A stretch of DNA of 64,000 bases from Pochonia chlamydosporia 170. Lineage: Eukaryota > Ascomycota > Sordariomycetes > Hypocreales > Clavicipitaceae. The notes beneath the pieces were generated by a model. It had not been told where the DNA came from and ran no database searches. It was given only the letters and a program-made list of their open reading frames with translations. Below are positions 33,661 through 44,525 of the stretch, piece after piece (position 1 is the first letter of the stretch; the number at the start of each line of letters is the position of its first letter). A program made the position numbers and the translations under genes. Location of the stretch: contig NC_035793.1 of NCBI RefSeq assembly GCF_001653235.2, positions 5,084,001 through 5,148,000 of the forward strand, written 5' to 3'.

Positions 33661-35023
33661 GGTGATGGAGAGACGAAAAGGTTTAGCGAAATGAGTGTTG
33701 TCGGGGTTTTGTTGCTGCGATGCACTGCAAAGGACGCACTATGACGCAATGCGTGGTAGAATGAACGGCGGAATTAAAGTTTGCCGTCCTTCAGGTGAAG
33801 TCTCTCAATGCTTCTCTTCTGTTTCAGGAGGATATTTCTGGCTACGGCTGCGGGTTTCAGTCAATGGTGCTGAAGCGTCGTTTGCTCCGTCTGATATGTT
33901 TGTCGTTTTGGTCCACAGGCAGTGGTGACAGGTAGCCGAAATGAAAGACAGGGGTCTGGTGTTGCAGGGACAAAAAGAAAAGAAAAAGCGGTAGAGTGGA
34001 GAGTGGTCGATACGATTGAGATTAACGAGAGAAGGAAGCCGGGGATGCTAATAAATCAAGCGAGACCTGGGTGATTGATTAAAAGGTCAATGGGATGAAA
34101 GAGGTTGGCTGGAGTTGAGGAAGATGAGTGGAGGAGGTTGGTGTCACCTTCGAGTTGGCCTTGGTTCTTCAAAGCAAGCAGACATTGAGCCGGGGACCAA
34201 GAAAAATGCCCTTGAAACACAAGGGACTGGTTAAGCCAAAAGTGGGGCAGATGCGCGTGGTAGTCGCGCCTCTTTCGTGTAAAGTGGTTCGCTTTGGCCA
34301 GTGAAAGAATTGGTCTTACACAGAAATTGTATGGGGGAAATGGTGTCATGGGATTGGTCAGATTTAATGGCAGACAATGCGTCCAGGGTAGCCATGACAA
34401 CGAGGCAGTTTGCACAAGATATCTCAACTGAGTGGTTTGAAAGAGAATTTGTCAGATAAGATCTATGCAATTTGTTCTTTTCTGGTTTTTAAAAATTGAT
34501 AATGTTTGTTTGAGTCTATAAGCGTGGCTGTTGGCGAGTAATTAGGCGCCTGGCAGTCTCTCCGCCTCTTCATCAACTACTTTGTTTTACTACTTCAAAC
34601 ACGTAGCACGATTGACCTTAAGGTTGGAAAGGAAAACATAATAAAAACAAGAGTGACGTAAAATTTAGGTTGAGCATACTAAAAAGTGTTGTTCTCTATT
34701 ATACTACTGCTAGTCAAAGTAGTTGTATTATATCTAAAGTGCCCAGCTGCGTACAATACCCGGCATGCAGGCGAATTTGTCGTTGGCTGGCAGCCTCAAC
34801 CATATTATAGGGGGCCTAGAGTTTAAACAAGTAAAAGTTATCACATATCGCGTTATATACTGGGGCATATTAGAATATATTAGTGTATACTTGGACGTAG
34901 GCAAATACTTTTTACCACAGACTGAGCACCTCGGCGGGCAAGGCTAAGCTTTGGCCACTGCGGAATCCTTCCAGAAACAACACTCTAAAGGTGAACAAAC
35001 ATCTTCAGTCTGTATTCAAAAGT
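33661..35023. other. Intergenic, with MITE
   Basis: Promoter of the RNR-inhibitor gene, then increasingly AT-rich sequence and MITE copy 3. Minus-strand frames near 34056-34470 show no motif. Confidence 0.5.
34808..34924 (+). mobile_element. MITE, copy 3 (diverged)
   Basis: Contains TTTAAACAAG, ATATCGCGTT, TTAGTGTATACTTGGA, GGCAAATACTTTT and ends ACCACAGACTG, as in the other copies. The left end TATAGGGGGCC is degraded and the right TA is missing. It lies about 100 bases before the truncated HNH gene. Confidence 0.7.
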
Positions 35024-35562
35024 ATGTGTCAACATCCAGACAATGTGCGCCGACAAACCGAGACGCGCCTGCATCAAATCGTTGACTACTTTCACTATAG
35101 AGACACCGAATCAAGCAGCAAATATAACCGACCGAAACTGATTGGACTAGTCTATCAATATGCCAAGTCCAAAGATAACGTCTTGCTCGCATTCTTTCAG
35201 GCGATGGAGATGCCGATGGAGGGAGGCGCCGTCAACTTCTCGGATGAGGACACCGAGACTTTGCTCCCACGTCTAGTGGGATTTGCAGACCACTTGCTTA
35301 ACGACTTCTTCATGCCATGTAAGTATGGACATAAATCCAGCTGCCAAGCTACTTATACGACTCGATAACAGTCCGAGCGGCAACCGGGAAAATACCCCAG
35401 CCCACACCCCGTTATCACCCAGCGACTCTGCCAATAGGCAGTCTATACGTAGACTCTGTCGGAACGCCAGAACAGTTGTCAACTCTCCGCGGCGATTGTT
35501 TAATTCGAGATGGGCAACGCTGTATCATCTCGCGTGCTTTCGACACGTCGATTACCAAATAG
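35024..35562 (+). pseudogene. Truncated fungal HNH-nuclease-domain protein
   Basis: Pieces 35024-35318 and 35372-35562 joined across a 53-base GT-AG intron give about 161 codons before a TAG. The first part (RPKLIGLVYQYAKSKDNVLL, FSDEDTETLLPRLVGFADHL, LNDFFMPFRA) resembles the N-terminal helical region of fungal proteins with an HNH endonuclease domain. The second (GKIPQPTPRY, VGTPEQLSTLRGDCLIRDG, QRCIISRAFDTS) reaches the first Cys/His-strand motif of the HNH fold and then stops. The His-Asn-His core that should follow is absent, so it cannot be an active nuclease. No good start codon precedes 35024 (a GTG lies at 34991). The nearby MITE and decayed ends point to a relic; an intact short regulator is less likely. 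Confidence 0.6.
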
Positions 35563-36577
35563 TGCCGCTGCTCCTAATGATTTGCGGTTTGGGCTACGCG
35601 GTCTAATGTTTTACGTTTACAGGGGAGGCGTTGATCGCGCACAAACTTTTAATACATATATTTAAAAACAAGCAGATTATAACTTTTAGCTGTCCTGTTT
35701 GCCTTCCACCTAACGCAAAGCACTGTTATTAGATGATTTGAATGCATCATTGGCCAAAGCAGACGAGACAGTCGGTCACGGGAATAGCAATGGGCGGGCT
35801 GTGTAGACAACTGTGATGCTGCCTGGCAATGGTTGATGGTTCTTCCAGTGATGAGCCAAGCCAAGGCAGTGGGCAGGATACAAAGCATACTTCCGATGAC
35901 AGCCGAATCCTGTCCCGTACCATGCCAAATTAATTGCCACTTCAGGCTGGAGATGACTCCAACAGTTGCATGACAGCACGGATGACGAGTGTTCGGTGTG
36001 ACTCACATCGCCTGCAAGTTGCACCACAGCAAGGCGTCTACGCACATTCACACGGACCAGAAAGTAAAGAATTCGTGGAAACCATTTGAATTTTCGCAAG
36101 CACAGTGCCTAACCTCCCCTACTCATAGCACTCGGGTATGAAGCGATCCTCAAACCAGCGGTTCCACGTCCTCATGTCCAGTTGGCTATCCAGACCACCC
36201 TAGACACTCGTGAAAAGCCCTTCTCCAGCTATCCACCCCCTCCATGCAGTGCTTTTTTTGATTCCTGGTTCAAAGACGACTCTTTGGTACAAGGCGCGCG
36301 TAACGGAAAAAAACGTGATGAATGACATGCCATGCAAGATATCCGGAGACCCCAAACGCCCCTGTTCGTGGGTGGTTTCCATCTTCTATCTGCAAAGAAA
36401 AAAGTGTTGATGATTATTTTGATGGCAAAAAAGGTGTGAGAGAGAAAAAGGTTCCGTCTATACGCCCATTTGTCGAGGATTCGTGTGCTTTTGTTTTGCA
36501 GATCCGAGATGTGATCACCATGAATGAACCGTAAGAGTCATGAGTACCCAAGGAAAGAAAACTGCCCGTGAAGCAGT
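35563..36577. other. Intergenic
   Basis: No gene recognised. AT-rich just after 35630. The end carries the 3' UTR of RPS27. Confidence 0.55.
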
Positions 36578-37139
36578 TTACTTTCTTCGGAAAGAGCAAC
36601 CCTCGGTTAATCTGGCCTTACCACCGGTAGGCTGGCACAGGACGGTGGTGCATCCCTGGCAGATGACGACGGTCTGGGCGTGTGAGAAGACGGTGGTGAT
36701 GGTGAAGCAGCCGGGGCACTTGACGTCCATGAAGAAGGATCGAGGAGCAGGGACCAAGGTCTAAAAAAAATGTTAGAATCGAAGTTCGTGGTTGTTGGCG
36801 GGTTTAAAGTTCCGTCGTGTGGTAGGATTGGATGGTGCGTTTGTTGTTTTTGTTGTCATCGTACCTTGAGCTTGTGCTTCTTGGCCTCGGCGGCCGGTGA
36901 AGGGTTCAGAAGATCAACAGCGAGAACCTGCATCAATCTCCGTTAGCATAATTTGCACTTCCATCGATTCTTCTTGTGCTGATCGAAGTCCTGGACATCC
37001 GCCGACAGCACTTCCCCCCGTGGTGATGGGAATTCATGTGTCGACAGTGTCCATTTCTTTCCACCCTTTTCGCACAACTTTCCACGGCGTATTTCCATCG
37101 ACTGCCGGCGCAGTAGGGGGGGATTTCGTCGCTCACCAT
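36578..37139 (-). CDS. RPS27: 40S ribosomal protein S27 (eS27)
   Basis: Exons 37139-37137, 36927-36865 and 36760-36578, product 82 residues, the exact family length. The first exon holds only the ATG; a 209-base intron follows, then [20 protein letters not shown]. After a second intron of 104 bases comes [20 protein letters not shown]. The C4 zinc site CPGC...CQGC is intact, with [15 protein letters not shown] at the end. It is a structural protein of the small ribosomal subunit. Introns right after the start codon are common in fungal ribosomal protein genes and often boost expression. Divergent from the phosducin-like gene. Confidence 0.97.
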
Positions 37140-37665
37140 CTTGACTGATTGACTCGAATGAAATTTGCCGTCGGTGTCTTGCGAGGATCGAGTTATTGAC
37201 GAAATCTGGCGGCAGATTTGGGGCTCGCAAGATGCGTGAGAGGTGTTAAGCGAGGAAAAGTTCGGTGGACTTGAGGGGGAGAATCTCGTTTGCCTCTAGC
37301 TTGGAAACTGGTCCAAAACAGTCTAGCGCAATAGGGTTTTCTGGCCCAAGACCACGTGACAAAATTTTCAATCGGTTTGATTGGCTCAAGCTGGCTACAC
37401 TGTAAAAATGCACCGAGAGACCCACACGTCTTTGTAACTTATGCAGCCTGGAGAGCCCCTTGTGCAACTTTTGCCATTACTGGCTGGAGTTTGTGGGGCG
37501 ATTTCCTGTGGGCTTGTGTTTCCAAGAAGCTCGTCGTCATTCTATACCAGGCTGCCGCAAAGGGACTGGAGCTGGTGTTGTCCTCTTTGCTGGTGAGGTT
37601 CTGACCACTGCCAATTGATAGACTACCTGTGTTTTGTCTCTTGTCTGCCGCAAGCCAATATCAAA
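37140..37665. other. Divergent promoter RPS27 / phosducin-like gene
   Basis: 526 bases between the two starts; no coding signal. Contains CT-rich and CA-rich patches as expected for a ribosomal protein promoter. Confidence 0.55.
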
Positions 37666-38507
37666 ATGGCGGCTCCCGGCGACCAAAGAATCGCTGTGCC
37701 TATAGATGATCCAAACGCAGACACAGAATGGTAAGTACTAAGTACCCCGCGGCTGTATTAGCCTCCATGGCACAAGCTCTGACCATTGCTAGGAATGATA
37801 TCCTGCGAAAACATGGAGTTATTCCCGAAAAACCACCGAGTCCTACTCCCATGATCGAAGAAGCTATCCTCGAAGGCCGAAGATTAGCACACGAGAATCG
37901 TCTTGAGGGTAAAGATCTTGACGAGCTCGATGAGCTGGAGGATTTTGAAGACGACGAGTTTTTAGACCAATATCGCCAGAAAAGAATGGCAGAGCTTAAC
38001 AGCCTGCAAAAGAAATCTATTCATGGAGGCGTGTACCCGATATCGAAACCTGACTACCAGCGCGAGGTTACTGAGGCGTCCCAAAACGGACCAGTGTTTG
38101 TCAACTTGACTGCCGGGACAGGGACGAATGTTGAATCACGAGTCTTGTCAGAGCTATGGAGACAAGCTGCCAGAGAATATGGAGACATTAAGTTTTGCGA
38201 AATCCGTGCAAATCAGGCAATTGAGAATTACCCGGACAGAAATTGCCCAACGATTCTCGTTTATAACAAGGGAGACATTGTCAAACAGGTGGTTACGCTC
38301 ATGACTCTGGCAGGCGTCAGAACGAATATGCGTAATATTGATGATATTCTTGTCGAAGTTGGCGCAGTTCCCGAGTCGGACATGCGCATTATAAAGAGAC
38401 GGCAAGCTGCCGAGGACGCAGAGGAAGAGCGCCTTGCTGGAAAGAGCATAAAGACGGGGACGGCAGGACGATCAAGAAATGACGACGACGATGACGATTG
38501 GGATTAA
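37666..38507 (+). CDS. Phosducin-like protein (Plp2/PDCL3 group)
   Basis: Exons 37666-37730 and 37793-38507 with a 62-base intron, 259 residues. The splice completes the Trp of DTEWNDILRKHGVIPEK, the conserved N-terminal H-box-like helix of the PDCL2/3-Plp2 group. The thioredoxin-like domain follows (about residues 95-210): YPISKPDYQREVTEAS, GPVFVNLTAG, IKFCEIRANQAIENYPD, NCPTILVYNKGD, then NIDDILVEVGAV. The C terminus ends in an Asp run plus WD. These proteins are co-chaperones that modulate CCT/TRiC folding of actin and tubulin, and Plp2 is essential in yeast. No redox CxxC motif is present, as expected for phosducins. Confidence 0.92.
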
Positions 38508-39062
38508 AATATAGACATGATGCAAATGCGAATTGTATTTTTTGGCATGGAATATCCGTGAACCGAGTGTTTGCTACATCGACAGGGATGGGGCATCGTT
38601 GAATCTCTGACTTGGCTCGTATTGCTGAGAAGGAGACTCACAGTTGGTCTCGATGATTCTGGAACGACTGTATAAGGTGTTATCGAAGATAAACGGCGAC
38701 TCAAACCGCTCCGTCATTCAAACACATTTAATCTGCCAAGTTGGGCGTTATCAAATCAGAACCCCACCACCTTCATGAGACCACACGCGACTTTTAGCAG
38801 AATCAACGTGGGGTTTCGGCAAAGTGGGGCCACGGAACGACGAGATTGGACCCTGAGCTCTATTTATTACCGAGCCGAGCTGGAGCTGTTACGGTACCAA
38901 GTACAACGGCGCGTTCCTGGCGCGTCTCCCACTACTAACCTCACCTTACAATATCCCTTTCCTTGCCATCTAAAATAGCAAGGCATTTCATCAGAGGCAA
39001 CGAGCGTATTCTGCCCTCTTGAAATCCACTTGTGACTCAATTTTTTTTACCCTGTCTCAGAA
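38508..39062. other. Intergenic promoter region
   Basis: 3' UTR of the phosducin-like gene and promoter of the LRR gene, ending in a T-rich, pyrimidine-rich 5' leader. No gene. Confidence 0.6.
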
Positions 39063-40475
39063 ATGGCTGAAGAGCCCTCTCTCCCCCGGCTGCCAGCAGT
39101 CTCCTGGGACGAGAATTCCCAAAGTTTCAGCAATAATCCCCGGAAACGTGTTCGCCATCCACGCTCGGGGGGACTTTGCAACTCTAGCGATCCAGCTGTT
39201 TTCTCCAGCGATGATGACCCTGGTCTGGATAACTATGTGGAGGGTAGAAAGAAAAAGCGATACGTGGGATCATGGTTTCAACAACAACCCACGTCTTCTG
39301 ACTCGACTTTCAGCGAGCACATGATTCTACCAAAGCCAAAACGCAAGTTAGCCCGCCAATTTGACAGTGGTGTCTACCTGGGAAGTGATGGCACTGAGGG
39401 AGATGATTTGGCCGCGGAGGTGTTGGAGATGCCTCTCCGATCTAAGCTGCCACAGTTAGAAGAGCGGCCGCAAGCCCTTGCTCCTGTTATATCCAAGGCG
39501 GAGCTATTGGCCAGAGAGAAGATTCAGAGTTGTCTGGAGCAAGGGGACGAGACTATTGATCTCTGGTCCATGGGCTTAGAGGAGATCTCGAGCGAAACTT
39601 TTAGCCCTCTGCAGACATTTTCTTGCATTCCGGTGGTGGCTAAAGACGTTGCCTTTGAACAGAAGGACCCAGAGCTGAAGATTTACATGGCGATGAATCG
39701 GTTGCGGCTCATTCCGGGATCCTTGTTTGATCTCCAGCATTTGACGATTCTGAGCTTGCGAGGCAATAAGTTGACAGAGATTTCACCAGCAATAGCACGG
39801 CTGTCGAATCTAAAACAGCTGAACCTGTCTCAGAACCGCCTTCGGTCTCTTCCCGCAGAGCTCCTGGACCTTTTCAGCAAAAACCTGGGTGACTTGGTCT
39901 TGCATCCAAATCCGTTCTTTGAACCTAACAGACAATTAGACGCTGGCGAAGAGGAACTTGAGGGAACAGACCAACGGCTTCTAACGCGTCATCTGGGTCG
40001 ATCACCTCTTCAAATGACGGACTCAATGGGACAGATCCTATCAGAGTTCAAGTTTCCACCATACGACGAGACGAACAAGGTGGCCGTATTTGAAGGCGAC
40101 GAGCAAAATGATAGCGATAGACTGCTGGAAAGACCAAGTCGTGTCCCTTCGTTGGTGGAGATTGCGCTACGTAGCTGCTATTCTGCCTCACAGCTCTCTG
40201 AGCTACAGTACTATATGCCCGATGGCCTGCCACAACTACGTGAGCTTCTGGAGAGAGTGACGAAGCAAAAGGAAATGGGTGGCATTACTTGTTCCCACTG
40301 TCGAAAAACGATAGTTGTTCCAGCCATGGAGTGGGTAGAGTGGCGTGAGATTAGCACAGTCGAGGTTCAAGCGGGTGCTGTATCTATACGACCGCTGAGT
40401 ATGGTGGATGATGAGAAGGCGGTGCCATTTTTGCACCGAGCATGCTCGTGGAAGTGCGGGCCTGTAGCTAAGTGA
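39063..40475 (+). CDS. Leucine-rich-repeat protein, function unknown
   Basis: Single exon, 470 residues. The N-terminal 130 residues are polar, with basic patches (RKRVRHPR, GRKKKRYVG), possibly nuclear. A helical piece (REKIQSCLEQGDETIDLWSMGL) leads into two to three LRRs around residues 220-290: LRLIPGSLFDLQHLTILSL, NKLTEISPAIARLSNLKQL, NRLRSLPAELLDLF. The C terminus holds EIALRSCYSASQLSELQYYM and a Cys pair CSHC. A later HRACSWKC could complete a zinc-binding site. LRRs usually mediate protein contacts. I do not recognise the partner or pathway. Codon use is clearly coding. Confidence 0.9.
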   Translation: MAEEPSLPRLPAVSWDENSQSFSNNPRKRVRHPRSGGLCNSSDPAVFSSDDDPGLDNYVEGRKKKRYVGSWFQQQPTSSDSTFSEHMILPKPKRKLARQFDSGVYLGSDGTEGDDLAAEVLEMPLRSKLPQLEERPQALAPVISKAELLAREKIQSCLEQGDETIDLWSMGLEEISSETFSPLQTFSCIPVVAKDVAFEQKDPELKIYMAMNRLRLIPGSLFDLQHLTILSLRGNKLTEISPAIARLSNLKQLNLSQNRLRSLPAELLDLFSKNLGDLVLHPNPFFEPNRQLDAGEEELEGTDQRLLTRHLGRSPLQMTDSMGQILSEFKFPPYDETNKVAVFEGDEQNDSDRLLERPSRVPSLVEIALRSCYSASQLSELQYYMPDGLPQLRELLERVTKQKEMGGITCSHCRKTIVVPAMEWVEWREISTVEVQAGAVSIRPLSMVDDEKAVPFLHRACSWKCGPVAK

Positions 40476-41433
40476 GAAATTTGTGTTGCAGTTTGGAGGA
40501 GTCATCCATCTGGAGTTTTGAGGCATAGCGATTTGCATTATTTAGCGGGCATATACAATCTATATTGTTGGCATGTTGATGTTGAGGGAGTAGTGGCAGA
40601 TTTTTTGGGTGGTGTTGTGTTGCTCATCTGGGGTGGTTGCACGCAGATGAATACAATGTTGAGATGGCATTTGGGATATTAATTAATAAGGGAGAGTTGT
40701 TCTGGCAATTCTTTGTACATGATTTGCATATCATTATGTCAAGTTCGACTGAGTTTGTAGCTGAGTAGTCTATCTCCCAGACCGGTTTGGCCAATATGGA
40801 GTCTGGTCCATCTCTAACCTCTACCAAGTAATCCATGTACTTGAATTAAAGCTCAGTCATACATGCAACGGACTGCTTATACCCGTATGCTACGCATTTC
40901 ACCTGAGACCTAAACAAAGTCGAAAGTGCCCGACTCGGCACGTGGAATATGGCGGTTCATGTCCTTCCCACCAGACACCAGACCCTCTATGCAGGGAGCC
41001 ACCACGCGGCACTTCAATGTTGGTCTGTTGACTTGAAGACTTGGACCCTGCACAGCGTGACCTGGCTGTGCCGGACACGCATGCAAGCACTTTGCGCTCG
41101 GATTCCGTCCCGAGGTGGCGCGTGTATTATTTCATCCCTAGCATCCCTTATGCGAATGTCATCAGTAAATCGACGCCCATGTAATATTTGGCTCATTTTC
41201 AAAAGCAAATCCATCATCCTGGCACCTTGTTGCATTCCGGGCCGTTGCCCAGAGTCCCCATGTCCATACCCATACCCACGACCATGTCCATGCCGACCCG
41301 CTCGCTCTAAATAAACAACCAGACACAAACCACCAGACTCGTCCAGTCTACAACACTACTCCGCGCAATCCTGAGATATCCGAACCTCCATCACCACCTT
41401 CGCCGCCGCAAGGCAAAACAAATCCCCTCCGCG
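40476..41433. other. Intergenic
   Basis: Nearly 1 kb with no coding signal. 41220-41433 is CT/CA-rich and reads as promoter and 5' leader of IVY1. Confidence 0.55.
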
Positions 41434-42789
41434 ATGCCGTCACCCACCACCTCGCGTCCCTCGTCCCCAACGCCATCACAACTTCCGCCCGTCCCCAGTT
41501 CGCCCGTCTACTCCATCGCATCCACGGCCAACCCTCTCTCCAACTTCAACCTCCCCCTCCCGCCAGCACCGCGGCCCGTCCACGCCGTCCTCACAAAGCC
41601 CGACCTCGAATCCTCCCAACAAGCATACTCCGACCTCCTGGCCTCAGCTAAATCCTACCGCCTCGCCCTCGCGACCCTCTCCACCGCAGCATCCTCGTTC
41701 GGATCCGCCCTCGAATCATGCGCCCGCCTGAAAGAAGCCCGTGCCGAACCCATCGGTCCGCAAGCCGGCGGCGCAAGCATGACCGCCAGCTTCACCACCA
41801 AGGGCGCTTGTACCGCCGACACCCTCATGTCTGCCTCTGGCGTACACCACCTCGTTGCGAACCATCACCAGATCCTGTCCGAGACGGTGTACCGCTCGTT
41901 CGAAGTGCCCCTGCTGCATGACCTGGATAAATGGCAGACAGTAATAGACGACGAGGAGGAAACATACCTACAGAAAATCAAGGCGCAGAGCAAAGAAGTC
42001 AAACGCCTGGAAAAAGAAGGCCTCAAACTACATAAACAACGACGCAGGGACGTGGCTCGTTTCAGAGCCCACCTCGTCGAATTAACAAGAAAGCTAGACG
42101 GCTTAACGACCCTCCACGCCGACCACTCAAGAACACTACTTCGTGAAAGTCAAGAAACGAGCGGGCGCATCGTCGACGCAAGCTGCAGCCTCGTTCGCGC
42201 AGAGGTCGACATATTTGAGAGTCTGGCGCGCAAGGGCTGGACAGGCGGGGGACTAGACGACCTACTGGAGAAGGGAACCGATTTATTTGCTACGGAAGAC
42301 GCAGGCGGACATGCTACATCTTCTGGAGGCGGCGCAGACGCAGCAAAGCTGTTTTCAATATTACCACCGAAGAGTATCCTTGCCGACTCGGCATCGGAGG
42401 TAGCCAGACCGGGACACGCTAGAGGCGACAGTCTGCTCATGGACTCTGATCGGTACCAGTCCCTCGCGGCGTTGGCAACGGAACCGAAGCAGAATGGCGC
42501 GGGGGCAGGGGCCGCAGACACAGATAGTGTGTTTTCAGCTGATTTTAACAAGCCGCGCGGTGCGAGGCCGTTTTCACCACAACCTATACGCAGGATCCCC
42601 GCAGACGTGACGTTTGAGTCTCTTGGTGCGATGGGCGAGTCGTCCAAGGGTGGTGAGGAGGACCAGCAAGAGGAGGAGGGGGAGGATGAGGATGGCGAAG
42701 AGGAGAGAGGACGGAGGAGGTCGACTTCGGATTTGAGAGATAGGGAGAGGGAGGGTGAGAGTTCGGCGGATGCGTGGGGGAATTCATGA
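41434..42789 (+). CDS. IVY1: Ivy1-like BAR-domain phospholipid-binding protein
   Basis: Single exon, 451 residues. A Pro/Ser-rich start is followed by a long helical region (about residues 50-285) with the BAR-like heptads of Ivy1: ESSQQAYSDLLASAKSYRLAL, GSALESCARLKEAR, LMSASGVHHLVANHHQILSE, LLHDLDKWQTVIDDEEETY, and a basic coiled coil KRLEKEGLKLHKQRRRDVAR. In yeast, Ivy1 is an inverted-BAR protein on vacuole membranes that binds PI(3)P, Ypt7 and Vps33 and touches TORC1/microautophagy control. The C-terminal 160 residues are acidic and disordered. High GC and strong codon bias. The fungal match is by pattern and order of motifs. Confidence 0.85.
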   Translation: MPSPTTSRPSSPTPSQLPPVPSSPVYSIASTANPLSNFNLPLPPAPRPVHAVLTKPDLESSQQAYSDLLASAKSYRLALATLSTAASSFGSALESCARLKEARAEPIGPQAGGASMTASFTTKGACTADTLMSASGVHHLVANHHQILSETVYRSFEVPLLHDLDKWQTVIDDEEETYLQKIKAQSKEVKRLEKEGLKLHKQRRRDVARFRAHLVELTRKLDGLTTLHADHSRTLLRESQETSGRIVDASCSLVRAEVDIFESLARKGWTGGGLDDLLEKGTDLFATEDAGGHATSSGGGADAAKLFSILPPKSILADSASEVARPGHARGDSLLMDSDRYQSLAALATEPKQNGAGAGAADTDSVFSADFNKPRGARPFSPQPIRRIPADVTFESLGAMGESSKGGEEDQQEEEGEDEDGEEERGRRRSTSDLRDREREGESSADAWGNS

Positions 42790-43176
42790 TGGGGTCAAGT
42801 GCGTTGTACGACTAGTTTACCTGTATGTTTATCACTGAGCGGTATTGATGTTCATTCCAGGCGGCATTGTTGATTCCTTGAAATAGAGGATTTGAACGGA
42901 CAGACTCGGACTGAGGTTGGTGTGGGAGGATTCGTCACTGTATTGTGGACTTGGTTTGGGAGACAATTTGGCACTGGACTCTATTTCTTTGTCCTAAATT
43001 ACAATGCGCTCTGCATTCTATGCTCGGCCATGTCGATAATACTCCCAGACGCCCTCAACGCCATCAAGATGCAAATTATGTACCCACAACTCCTGCACTC
43101 GTAAACCTCATAAAACCACCACCCGACTAAATGTAAATGCAAGTAGCTACCGCCATGGCTGACAAGACACGGTCCT
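42790..43176. other. Convergent intergenic
   Basis: 387 bases between the stops of IVY1 and NUP53. No motif in the short frames. Confidence 0.6.
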
Positions 43177-44525
43177 CTAGTCGTCCTTATCAATGCTGTA
43201 GACATCGCCCTTGAACAGGCCAAACGTAGAATCTAGCCACCAAATAATCTTCCAGTACAAACTGGCGCGTCCCCAGTCGAATTCTCCTGTTTCCGTCCGC
43301 GGTACCTCGTTGCCAATCATGCTGCCGCTAAACCACTTAATAAACGGGACAGCGTTGACGAAGCGTTGCATGACGGATTGCTGGGGCAGGAGTGCTTGCT
43401 CGGCGGGAAGAAGTCGAGCGCGACGAGCGGTGGGGATTCGGCGGCAGAAGATGCTATCTTCTCCCTGAATCTCCATGGGTTCAATGCCGGAGCTTACACC
43501 TGGTGCGTCTTGCATGGTGGCGGAGGAGGTGTGTGAGGGTGTTAGTGTAGCCGTGTCGAGGGTCTGGCTGGACGTTTTTGATTCTGATGGCGACATGTCC
43601 ATCAATCGGCTGTGGAGCATGGGAGGCAGGTTGTTGCTGGTGCTCTTTCGGCGAGGCGTGCCGACGGCCGCTGGCATGCTTTGAGCACGCTCAAACTCGT
43701 TGTCCATGATGCTGTCGACATCGGGACACGCTTCATCCTTGGCAGGAGGCATACCTCTGTATGGTTCGGCGTAGACAAAGTAGCCCAGAATGCTCTGAGG
43801 GCTCGCATAGAAGGCTGCGTTGGCCGCCTCGGTGCTTTCAAACGTCACCTTGACCCAGTGTTCGCCGCCATCAGCGCGGTTGACAAGAGCCCGTTCGTCG
43901 GCGGTTAGGTTCCGTCGGCGCGTAAAGGCTGGGTCTCGTAGCTCAGACTTGTATCGTCTTTGCGAAGCTGGGGGGTCGCGAGGGTAGTCTTCGAGAATGG
44001 CACCGGCGAGGTCCTCGTAATGGGAAATGGCGGCGTATTGCTGCGTCGACGAACGGTAGCCGCGAAGGATAAGCTCGACGGGGTGTGACTTGACGACTCG
44101 TTGAGGAGGAACATCGTCCTGCATCAAACCACTGCTCTTGCGCTGGTTATTGGAAACAGGGGCGGCGGCCTGGTTCGACACCCAATCCCCAAAGAGCTTA
44201 TCGGCGGCTGCGAGGGTGGGATTCTCGCGACTTCGAGCCGGCGTGCCTGTTCGCGACCGAGATCGTCGGGTGGATTTGCCAAATGATCCCGTCTCAGCGA
44301 CGTTACGCCTTGATCGAGATGTACCAGTGTGCGCGTCGTTTCTGTATCAATTCAGTCAGTACACAAGGTCTGCAGGATTCCTTCCCACTTTTGATCAGAG
44401 TAGGAGAAGGAGGTTAGGGCAAGAGGGACGAACTGGCCAAAGTACATGGCATATGGTCGCTTGATGCCATCGTCGCCTACATAGCACTCATCGTCGGGGA
44501 CATTGTGCAGGATGAGAGGAGCCAT
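43177..44525 (-). CDS. NUP53: Nucleoporin Nup53/Nup35 type
   Basis: Exons 44525-44434 and 44341-43177, 418 residues. The 92-base intron starts with a weak donor GTTCGT but restores frame, joining MYFGQ to NDAHTG. After an Arg/Ser-rich stretch comes FGDWVSNQ. An MPPN/RRM-like dimerisation domain then spans about residues 110-215: [50 protein letters not shown]. The C-terminal amphipathic end is [20 protein letters not shown], which in Nup53 binds the nuclear membrane. The protein is a scaffold/inner-ring linker connecting Nup170, Nup192/Nic96 and Ndc1. The C-terminal half in between is Ser/Thr-rich and probably phosphorylated. The start exon ([17 protein letters not shown]) matches what is usual in relatives. 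Confidence 0.93.
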
